Part shown: positions 8,891 to 19,000 of the stretch, one piece after another
Layout: the number at the start of each line of letters is the position of its first letter
Numbering within the stretch: the first letter of the stretch is position 1
Source: a virus
Reading direction: 5' to 3' (one strand)
Virus record (IMG/VR): IMGVR_UViG_3300010354_000112
Coordinates: 1-56,019 of that record
DNA length: 56,019 nucleotides
The notes under the pieces: model-generated
The model's database searches: none
What the model saw: only the letters and a program-made list of their open reading frames with translations
Told to the model about the DNA's origin: nothing
Made by a program: the position numbers and the translations under genes

Positions 8891-10060
8891 GTGGTAGCAG
8901 TAAATATTAAGTCAAAAGAACAAATGTTAATAACAACTTTAGACTCCCTTCAAAGAAATGCCGGGATCAGCTCTATTTCACCTGGTTCGATAGCTAGAGC
9001 GTTTGCCGAAGCAATTCATTCTGAAATAGGGGATTTATATCAATCATTAAAGTATAGTATAGAACAAACAAATCTAGGAACCGCTTCCGGATATAACCTT
9101 GATATGATTGGTTCTCTTTATAATGTTCCAAGAAGAACTGTTTCTTCTGATTTAGTTCCAGACAGAGTAACAGCAAATATCGAATTTATGTTGAACTCAA
9201 CTACCTCTTCAACAATAACAATTCCAAAAGGAACATTGGTAAGAAATAACATAACATCATTTTCTTCAAATCAATATTCATATGAATTAACGGGTGATGT
9301 TGTTATTACTCCCGGAAATACAAAGGCATACGGAAGCGTAAAAGCCGCATTTGCCGATCCAAATATTACTGCAGCAAGAAATACGTTGACTAGTCATAAT
9401 TTTATTGCTCCACCAGGAGTAGTGGTTTTGTGTAACAATCCCAAAGAAGTCTATAGCAGCCTAAACGCAGAGTCGGACGATAACTATAGAAGAAGGATAA
9501 TATCTGCAGTAAGAGGATCTTCTTCTGGAACAGCAGAGTCTATTCGTTTTTCTGCCCTATCAGTAAAAGGCGTCAGAGATGCAAAAATAAGAGAAGCTTC
9601 CTACGGAATAGGCTCATGCGATATCGTCATAGTCCCCGAATCTCAATCGAGTATATCAACTATGGCTCAGTTAGTTTACGAAAAAGTAAAGGCAATAAAG
9701 CCAGTTGGAATTAATCTAAACTTAAGAATAGCTACTAAAAAATTAGTAGATGTTTCTGCAAGTATAGTATTAAGAGAAGGATCAACCGAAGCTTTAGCTA
9801 GCGCAGTGCAAAATCAGGCTAGAATATTCTTAAATAGATATTTAAACTCATTAACAATAGGCGACTCTCTTTCTATTGCGGAGATAGAAAGACAAATGCG
9901 CTTAGCTTCTGAGGTAATAATGTCTGTGACTGTTAATTCAATTAAAGTAGATAATAAAAATATTCCTAATAAAGACTATAGATTATCCGATGATAAAAGT
10001 TACATGGCTGCTGGTACTCTTAGCGTATATTCTGTTATAATGGGAGTCTCCAACTACTAA
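8891..10060 (+). CDS. Baseplate wedge protein, gpJ/gp6-like (Baseplate_J)
   Basis: 389 aa, GTG start with AGGAG seven bases before it. The N-terminus contains GYNLDMIGSLYNVPRR, typical of Baseplate_J proteins (a long helix followed by 'length of leg' motif). The middle carries ESDDNYRRRIISAVRG, a common gpJ signature, and the C-terminus has SIAEIERQMR. In contractile phages this protein dimerises to form the wedge ring around the hub. Good length for the family. It lies immediately downstream of gp25. Confidence 0.85.
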   Translation: MVAVNIKSKEQMLITTLDSLQRNAGISSISPGSIARAFAEAIHSEIGDLYQSLKYSIEQTNLGTASGYNLDMIGSLYNVPRRTVSSDLVPDRVTANIEFMLNSTTSSTITIPKGTLVRNNITSFSSNQYSYELTGDVVITPGNTKAYGSVKAAFADPNITAARNTLTSHNFIAPPGVVVLCNNPKEVYSSLNAESDDNYRRRIISAVRGSSSGTAESIRFSALSVKGVRDAKIREASYGIGSCDIVIVPESQSSISTMAQLVYEKVKAIKPVGINLNLRIATKKLVDVSASIVLREGSTEALASAVQNQARIFLNRYLNSLTIGDSLSIAEIERQMRLASEVIMSVTVNSIKVDNKNIPNKDYRLSDDKSYMAAGTLSVYSVIMGVSNY

Positions 10061-10074
10061 CAAAGGTGTAACCT

Positions 10075-11286
10075 ATGTCGGAATCAGTTTATTCTGTTGT
10101 AAAAAAACAGATAATTAAAGCAAAAAATATGACCCACGCAAGAATGCTGTCTGAGGGTTACGATGATTTTCCTGGTCAAATTCTAAACGAAAATATATTA
10201 GCACAAGAAGCAAATATGGTTAACTGGGAAAAGTATGAAGATGATTATGAGGCCGATAATGTTATTAGCTTCAACGAAACAATTCAAACCGATCCAGTAG
10301 TTTTTTTAAGATCAGAAAACAGGCGTTTAGCAAAACTCGCAGAAAAGCACAAGAACGTTAAAGACGAAGCTGTAACATCAGTTTATCAAGCAGCCTACGA
10401 CGCATTTTCTAATTTTGAAATTGGACCAATTAAAAAACCATCTTTTAAAAATTCTCCAGTTGTAGCGGAAACAGCTGTTGCTGTTTTTGCAGACTGGCAA
10501 TTGGGTAAAGTAACTCCAGATTACAATTCCCAAGTTTTGGCAGAAAGAATAGAGTTATACACTCAAAAGATTTTAGAGATAACAGAAATACAAAGAAAGC
10601 ACCATCCTGTTAAGAATCTTCACGTATGGCTACTTGGAGACATAGTTGAAGGAGAAGAGATATTTCCTGGACAAAGCCACCTAATTGATTCTGGCCTCTA
10701 TAGGCAGGTGGGCGTTAATGGTCCAGAAATATTAAGTAGATTTTTATTTTCTGCCCTAGAGAATTTTGAACATGTTCATGTAACGGGTGTAATTGGAAAT
10801 CATGGCGCAGTAGGCGGTAGAGCAAGAAAGCAACATGACCCAGAAACAAATATGGATAGACTTCTTTATAAGATAGTTGAATTGATATTTAAGAATGAAA
10901 AAAGAATATCGTTTAACATTCCAGACGGAAAGGGAGAAAGGCATTGGTATGCTGTCGATAAGATTGGTGACTACAGCTCATTGTTAATACATGGTGATCA
11001 AATGCCTTCACCAAATTCTATAACTAGTTACTATAGAAAAGTAATGGGCTGGAAAGATGGTGCCATCCCTGAAGAATTCCAAGATGTTTTCATGGGTCAT
11101 TATCATCAGCAAGCAAAGATGACAATAGGTAGTTCAACCTTAAGAATATCTGGCTCTCCAGAAAGTTTCAATACTTACGCACAGGAGTATTTTTCTTCAA
11201 TGAGTAGACCGTGTCAACATTTGATGTTTGTACATCCAGTAAATGGAATTACCTGTGAATATAGCATATGGTTAGATAACGCTTAG
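10075..11286 (+). CDS. Calcineurin-like metallophosphoesterase
   Basis: 403 aa, ribosome site AAAGGTG. Metal-binding motifs appear in the canonical order: FADWQLGK (Asp), LLGDIVEGEE (Gly-Asp), VIGNHG (Gly-Asn-His), SLLIHGDQ (His) and MGHYHQQA (Gly-His-x-His). The N-terminal 130 residues are acidic and unassigned. The enzyme should hydrolyse phosphomonoesters or phosphodiesters; substrate unknown. Odd feature: it lies inside the baseplate operon between gpJ and a giant tail protein, rather than among the DNA metabolism genes. Confidence 0.85.
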   Translation: MSESVYSVVKKQIIKAKNMTHARMLSEGYDDFPGQILNENILAQEANMVNWEKYEDDYEADNVISFNETIQTDPVVFLRSENRRLAKLAEKHKNVKDEAVTSVYQAAYDAFSNFEIGPIKKPSFKNSPVVAETAVAVFADWQLGKVTPDYNSQVLAERIELYTQKILEITEIQRKHHPVKNLHVWLLGDIVEGEEIFPGQSHLIDSGLYRQVGVNGPEILSRFLFSALENFEHVHVTGVIGNHGAVGGRARKQHDPETNMDRLLYKIVELIFKNEKRISFNIPDGKGERHWYAVDKIGDYSSLLIHGDQMPSPNSITSYYRKVMGWKDGAIPEEFQDVFMGHYHQQAKMTIGSSTLRISGSPESFNTYAQEYFSSMSRPCQHLMFVHPVNGITCEYSIWLDNA

Positions 11287-11296
11287 GAGTTATTGA

Positions 11297-14200
11297 GTGA
11301 AGACTTATTTATTAAGCTTTAATGCTGGTGACTTTTCTAAAGCAGGAAAAGTTTGGACATCAGACGTTATTGATCTTTACTCAAATAAGTATTATACAAA
11401 TTATTCTTTAACAAGATCATTTTCTGGCTTAAACTCCTTAGGTGATTATACTTTTACCGGAACAGAGTTACTACCTAATGCTACGCCAACAATAGCAGGT
11501 GCACACACCGTAACTAATTATGGTGAAATAATTACAGATCCAGGAATATATCCTCACTATATCTTCAATTATGATTCTATAGTTGATGGTAATTTTGTTT
11601 TTGATCCAGATACACCATACGATCCACTAAATCCATCAACTCCAATTTTAACTCCAGATAGTTTTGTAAGTGAGCTAAATAGATTTGTAGATACATCTTC
11701 TAGAATAGATATTAGAACATTTAAAGGCGCGTTTTCAACAAACCTTAACAGTGTTGAATCTATAACCTTTGACTTAAAAATATATGAGTCGGATTCAGAA
11801 AATCGGACCATGGCTATTGTCAACCACAACCACATCTAGTGCAGTAGGATCAATTCTTTTATCAAAGGATGTAAAAAGATACGCTAAGTTTGAGGTAACA
11901 GTTAATACTGAGTTAACAGATTTAAGTGTTCTTTCTTTTGTTCTTATAGTAGAAGTAGCTATATCTGATCCGGCAGTTCCAGTTCTATCACGCTCTGCTA
12001 AAAACGTACTAAAAAGATTTCCATCTTGGATGTCAATGTATTCTGACTCTAATGATCAGGCAACTCCTAGCGTCTATATTCCAACTAGTGTTGGTGGAAA
12101 GTTTATCAATGCCATCTTAGGAGAAACATTAGATGATTTTGATAGAGAAATAGATTTACATAGAGTTAACTCATATATAGAAACAGCTGATACAAATCAA
12201 ATAGCTTGGATATATTCAAGTTCTAATGTAAACAATATATTTAATAAAGTTCTTGTTGGAGAAGTTGAATTAGCTAGAGTTGATAATTTTAGAGATTTTA
12301 TCAAACTAAAAAATGCGTCATATGTTTTCTATCACAATCCTCTAAATAGAGAAATACTTACATTAGAAGAATATAGCGGTTTAAAAATTAGAAATGAAAA
12401 TACTAATATTGAAATTACCCTTGAGCAGAACCCAGTTCAAGTGTTTAACTGGTTTGATGAATTTGGTTTAAGGGTTGGTCTTTCTAGATTATACCTAGAA
12501 GATAACGTTTCATATAAGGCTAGAATTTTAGATGTATTTAAAAATCCAAATGGAGTAGATATAGAATCTTTTAAGAAAACTCTTAGAAGAGAATTAAATT
12601 TATGGAAAGCTTTTTCTGCAACTCCAGATTCTAATCATCTTGGCGCAACTCCTGAAATTTTAGAGATGGCCGATATAGAAAGCTCTACTCCATATTTTAC
12701 AGCTGAAGGTAATCCTACTGATAAATTTAAAAATCTTGTTGAAAATTTGAATATTAAGTATCCAACAAACTGGGGATATTTTGCTTTCGACGATGCAATA
12801 TGGGATTACGCTGGAGAAGATAATCAAGGAGCAGCTAGAATCACATCTAGGTATTACGATGATGATATAGATCTAATTTATTATCAACCAGGAGTTGGTG
12901 ATTTTGACGATGCAAGAATTATAATACAAAACTTAAATGCAACTCCACAAAGTTTTGAAACTAAAATAATTGCAACTGGTAAGAAAAAAACTGGTATAAC
13001 ATATGATCATTCTCCAATATCTTTGGGGTATGAATATTATGGTTCTTATAATATTATCGAATATCAAAATCAATCAGCAACTACTAATTTTACATTAGAG
13101 TTTCACGCAACACCACACTCGACTTATACTACTCCGACAACTTTTTATACCACAATAATATATTATCCAAAAAATAATTTTGATCCCACCCATCCATCTA
13201 GTCCGGAATACAGACAGGTGGAAATTTTTGATACTGAAGGATTTGTAAAAAGTGATTATTTAGTTCGACAAAAAGATACCGACGCCGCGTACCAAAACAC
13301 AACTTCGTCTGTAGCAAATACTAGACTAAACATAAAAGACATATTAAATATGGTTCTTAGAAATGGAATATGGAATGGTTCCACTTACGATACTCTTAAT
13401 TCTGATAATTTTCTAGCAAAATTTTCTCACAGAACAAATACCCTGGCAAATACCAGCACATTACTAAGTGCAACGCCAAACTTTACAGAATCAACAAAAG
13501 TTGAGATAGTATCAAAACTCTATAATCCAGTTGAAGTTTCAAAAAATACAAAAATCCAATCTAGTTATTTGTCGCTAAATTCATCTACTCCTCCAACCGA
13601 AATTAATTTAAACCATACATCAATTTATAACAATATTTTATTTCCAAATAATTCTACGCCAACACAAATTCATATTAAAAATATTAAACCTACAAATGTA
13701 GAATATGGATATACCGAATCTTCTAGTCCGCTTGCGGGATACGGAGGAGAATCTTATTATTCTGAAATTGATGAGAATATATTTATACCTTCTTCCCCAA
13801 ACATACTCTTATCGTACTATTCGGGTGATACCTACGTCCCGTCATCAAATGCTAAAGTAGATACTGAAACAATTAACTTAGGAGCAGCAACAGCAAACTA
13901 TTATTTTACTGAATTAAGCTATCCTTACAATTCAACACCAAATAGATTAACGTTAAAAACGCAAGATAGCAATACGTATCCACATAAAAAAATAAAATGG
14001 GAATCATTTGAACTAGATCACGCAACACCAATTCGTGGTTCAGTGGATGAAAATGGAATAGTTAATTTTTCTTCTACAAATGGCGAATACATACCAGGAA
14101 AAAATTCAGATATAATACAAATTCCAGAAATAACTAGAGAAAATTTTGGTCTGTCTGGCGAAACAAAATTTGATTACTTTTTTGAAACTATAAAAATACA

Positions 14201-16091
14201 AGATCCAGAATCAACAGATATATCAATTTGGTCAGAGCAAGAAATCGTTGATCCATTCTTAAATAGAACATATGTTTTATATGATGGCAATATCTCTGAT
14301 CTTCTTGAGGATCCAGATTATACAACAAAAGCAATTACGTATCCTTCTAATTCGGTAAAAGAATCTTATGACAGTGAAAGAAATACTACTGTATTTTCAA
14401 ATTTTGTAGCAAGAGGTAAGTTATTTGATTCAAAGTTGGACACCAGAATGCATACTGGTTGGCTACATGTTTCAAACGAAGAAAAATATATTTTTGCAAG
14501 ACCCATAACAGAAAGTTTTAATGGAGCATATAAGACCATCAATCTATCCGGCATGCCGAGACAAGGCTCTCCTGTTATAGTCAAAGTTTCAAACGCAGAA
14601 ACCAGTGTGGCAACACCTTATTATGAAATAGCATTTTATGATTTGGCTACACCAAACTCATTTGGATTTTACAACGAAGAAACAATCAAGCCTTCGTTTG
14701 ATAATTCTTTCTATTTAGGTTACTCAAATGTATACGATGTATCCATAACTGATGGATTAACTGGGGAACTTTTATTTGAAGATCTTGAGTCAAGTACAAA
14801 TAAAATTTCTGTTTCTAGCCCTACTTATAGTTTCTTTACGGGTAGAGAATATATTATTTCTTACAAAGTAAGAAATTCTTACTACATAGATTATGATATC
14901 TCTAATGCAAATAATAAAGCATTTTTGGTTTTCGATGCCACACCAACATCTACAATGGATTATGAAATAACGTATGAAAATTCTCTATATGAAAATTCTA
15001 CTCCTCTTAATATAGATCTTGGTCAAACAACTTCTTTCTTAGATAAGGGTTATATAATATATTCAGAAACTGTAAATCCTTTTGATACAGCTGTAGTCAA
15101 AATAAGTCCAAGCTATATAATGGATGATCAAGAAGATTATATAACAATAACAGTTGTTTCTTTAGACTCAATAGGTAATCCAAAACCATATCAAAGTTTT
15201 GAGTTATCGTCAGGTGTTTTATCTTTTGATAATTCAATTATCACAACAGATGAAGAAGGTTTTGCGTCTACTTCTGCTGTTTATTCTGGTTCAGTTTCTG
15301 TTAATAAAACAATTTCTAGTTATCTGACGGTAACTGGAATTGTTTCATCTATTAACCCTCAAGCACATCCAGATAGCGATACATCCGGTTTCTCTTCTAT
15401 TCAATATTTTGATATATATTCATCGTATGATTCAGCTGGAGAGTTAATTGCAACCGTTGATCCTTCCATTGTCGTTGCTGATGCTAATTCTTCAGTTATA
15501 GTTTCTGGTTTATTGACTTCAAATAATTTACCACAAAAAAATAATGTAATTTATTGGAAAAAAGGCAGAACTCTTTATCAAACTTTAAATCAAGTTAGCT
15601 ATTCAATTAATGATAGCAAGCCTACCGCAACTACGTCATCTGGCATCGTTTATACTGACCAAAATGGAAAATTTGAAATTGGTCCAATAACCTCTCAGGA
15701 CAGGGCAACTCCTGGATATTGGTTTATTTCAGTCGAGTCAGAATTGCAAGAAGAGCCAACAGTTAGCCCATCCGTACTTGTTGGGGATTCGGTATTTTGG
15801 TATGAGTCCTATGACAATATAGATATAAATTATATTCCGAATTTGCAAATGCCAGACACCATAAACTACGACCCCGCAAATTCTTTAACTTTATATGCTA
15901 CTCCATCGTTTAGGCTCAGTTACTATAGTGATGGTGGATTTAGCAATACTTATACAGGTAGCACACCAAGATGGACCCCTCCTGTATGGATGCCAGTATC
16001 AAGATATGAGCAATACCAAGCCGGATATTTAGGTTCCACACCAAATATGGCTGGAGATTTTTCTGGTCTTATTAACGATGTTGAGGATTAA
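11297..16091 (+). CDS. Giant tail/baseplate protein with Ig-like domains, joined by +1 shift
   Basis: GTG start with AGGAG upstream. The zero frame gives 180 aa and ends at TAG 11837. At CGG 11804 the +1 frame continues (GGA CCA TGG) for 1,428 residues, giving about 1,597 aa. The ATG at 11784 in the second frame lies before the shift site and is probably not used. Residues roughly 220-300 resemble a phage baseplate connector (SWMSMYSDSND, then LDDFDREID). A C-terminal region near 15090-15300 looks like a bacterial Ig-like or invasin-like domain. The tripeptide (A/S)TP recurs about twenty times through the protein, far more than in neighbours. Likely a fibre or baseplate periphery protein; exact role unknown. 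Confidence 0.75.
11804..11807 (+). other. +1 frameshift site 3 (AAT CGG A)
   Basis: In-frame CGG follows AAT. The zero frame continues with ACC ATG GCT and stops at TAG 11837-11839. The +1 frame starting at GGA 11805 is open to 16091. The two frames overlap here, and a shift gives one continuous tail protein. Confidence 0.85.
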
Positions 16092-16093
16092 TA

Positions 16094-19000
16094 GTGGATA
16101 AGTTTGATTTAAAAATTAACGAAGTTTCTCAGCTTAAAGTTAGAAAAGCTAATGAACTTCCCAAAGACAATAGTTCTACCGCATTAGCCTGGTTTGATTC
16201 AAAGCCTGTTACTCCTGCAAATAATCTATCAATAACTGATCTTTCTAATTTTATTCCAGAAAACAGTTATTCTTCAGATGTAAATTCTTTAAGTTCTAGA
16301 GCAAAAAATAAAATTGTTTTTTCAAATGAACTTGGAATTCTTGAAGATCAAAATGGTCAAACTGTTTTTGATACAGATGATATAAGTGTTACTGATATTT
16401 TCTTAAACGCTCCTGCATATGACAAAAGATACTATGAAATAGATTTAAAAAATAATAATTTTGTACACAGCTATTATGTTTCAAGGTATTACACTCTTAC
16501 AGAAAGAGATTCGTATACATTTGTTGATTTTGATGATTTCATAGAAGAAAATAAAATACCATTTTCTATAAAAGTTGTTAATGAATATAATGAAGAATAT
16601 ATAGACAAAGATACTGGAATTAAAAAATATAGAATTTTATTAGAGCAATTAAAAATTCCAGAGCATTCTTCAAGAACATCAGTACCAACAAAGATCATTG
16701 TTCTATTCAATAGTCCAAGTCCAAACAATCTATCCTTGATATACGATAAGGTAACTATTTCCGAAAACAACGATGTATCATCAATAGTTCCTCAATACAA
16801 AGAAAATATAAATACAGTAAGTATCTACAATAAAGTTTCTGAAGAATCTTTTGTCATAGATAACTCTTCAAGAGATAAGAAAATATATTCAAAAAAATCA
16901 GTTCTTTCTAAGAAAAATTTGATATCAGGTTTAACTGAAAAAGCAGAAGGATTTGAAGTATTTGTTCCAAAAAAAGCTATATCAGACAGTAGAACTTATG
17001 AGTCGTTTAACTGGAGACTTATAGCTAAGGTAAAAAAATCTATAAATGTATCTACCGTAAATAACAATGAAGAAATTGATAGTGAATCAAACATTAAGCA
17101 GAAAGTAGTTAACGCGGCGGTTCTTTATTCTGGTGATATTCAGGTATTTGGTGAAGAAAATCAAAAAGATTACAGTCCTTTTAATCCGTATGTTTTTTAT
17201 AGATTATCTATATCTCCATTTAATATTTCTAATTTTATTTTTCAAAATCCAATAGTAGAAGAGAGTTTTTACGTACAGTCAATAGAGTTGGGAAAGCCAG
17301 CAAAAAATCAGGCTGATTACTGGTTGGTCAATATTGATAATATAACAGATGAAGATCTGTCAAAGTTTGACATCTTAGCTTGGTCTCCAAGTAATTCTAT
17401 TAGCCCAAATAATGGTTTGAAGATAAAAAAATATATAGAAAAAACACAAGGAACTTTAATATTAGATTTATCAAACGTTCAAACACCAAGCGCAGAAAAC
17501 ATAGATCCCAGTTTATCTACTAGCTCTGAGCAATATGAATTAGATACTTGGTCTTATAACCTAGACAACGTTTTTTTAAACGAGCAAAAAAATAATGCTT
17601 GGCCACTTAACCAAAGTGTTTTTGAAAGACTAACCATTGATCAAACTAACTATGATGTTTATTCTATTTTTGGCAGAAGCAAGCTTCCTGGATTGGTAGA
17701 TAAAAAGGTAAAAGAATTTACTGGTTCAATTTCTGAATCTAATGTTGTTCTTAAGAACTCTAGAGGCAAACCGCTATTTGTTAGTCTGCAGTTCGATACT
17801 GTATCTGATACCCTCTCAAGAGGCAACCTGTTGATTACAACAACTCCAATACTAAAGTATTGCAATGATCTGTATCAGCCTTCTTCTTTGTTTGATATAG
17901 CAACTTCAAATAGCGGCCCTGTTTCATTAGCCGAAAGCGCATTTACCGTATCGGCTGCTATAGAAGGACCGATGAAAATTGTTTATAACTCAGTTTCAAT
18001 TTCATTACTTTCTAGAATATTTTCTTCTAAAATAAAAGATTTAAGATCTTCTGTTTATTACCACTTAAGCAATTGGGATTTTTCATATGTAATAAACTCT
18101 AACGCTCTTCTTGACGACGAAAAAAAACAAGAGTATATAGAAATAAAAGATAAATCTGTAGACTCAGTAGGTATTTCAAAGTACGCAAAAAATCTTATAC
18201 CTAATAATTCTTCTGTAGTAGAATTTTATAAAAAATCTGTTTATGACTTTTTGTCTGATCAGTACAACCTAGTTCTTCAAGAGTTAAATCCACAAGACAT
18301 AGAGTTTTATGTAGAAGTAACTAATCCAGATGTCATAATAGCCAATGCAACAAAAGTGGTAAAAGATTACTCTAGCCAGGATGTTGAAGATATACCAACT
18401 TCTTATACGGTTTATAAATTAAATTCTCAAGAAGTAAATTCTTCACTGTACGCATATACAAATACTCCGTCAGCAGAATTTAAGATTCCAGGAGGATTTG
18501 GTCCCTATGTAATAAGACAAAGAATATATAGATCTCCCAACCAGCAAATTAATGATAGGGTAATGAATTTATTATCTTCTAATAATATATATAAATCTTA
18601 TTCGTTTAGCTTTTCTATATTCAGCTCGTACGCTCAATCAAAAGAGTCGCCACTATCTTTTTCTGCGTCATGGTCAGTTGTTTTGTCTGCAATTTATACC
18701 GCTACTCTTTCAAGAGATACTTATTACAAAAACGTATCTCCTCCTGGGACTGTAATTGTTGAAGCAAATAAAATAGTCGCTTCATATAAGTTTGAACCAG
18801 ATGAAGGTGAAACCGCAATATTTTCTAACGCTGATAGAAGACAGCAAATAGTTAATACTTCGGATCCCGCAAATAACTTTATGTACACAAATGATATTAC
18901 TAACGGGAACATAAATGCTGGTTATTCCGTTGGAAAAAGTGGACTACTTCCAGATTATGTTGCCTATATTCAAATATCTCTAAGAGAATATAGTTCACAA

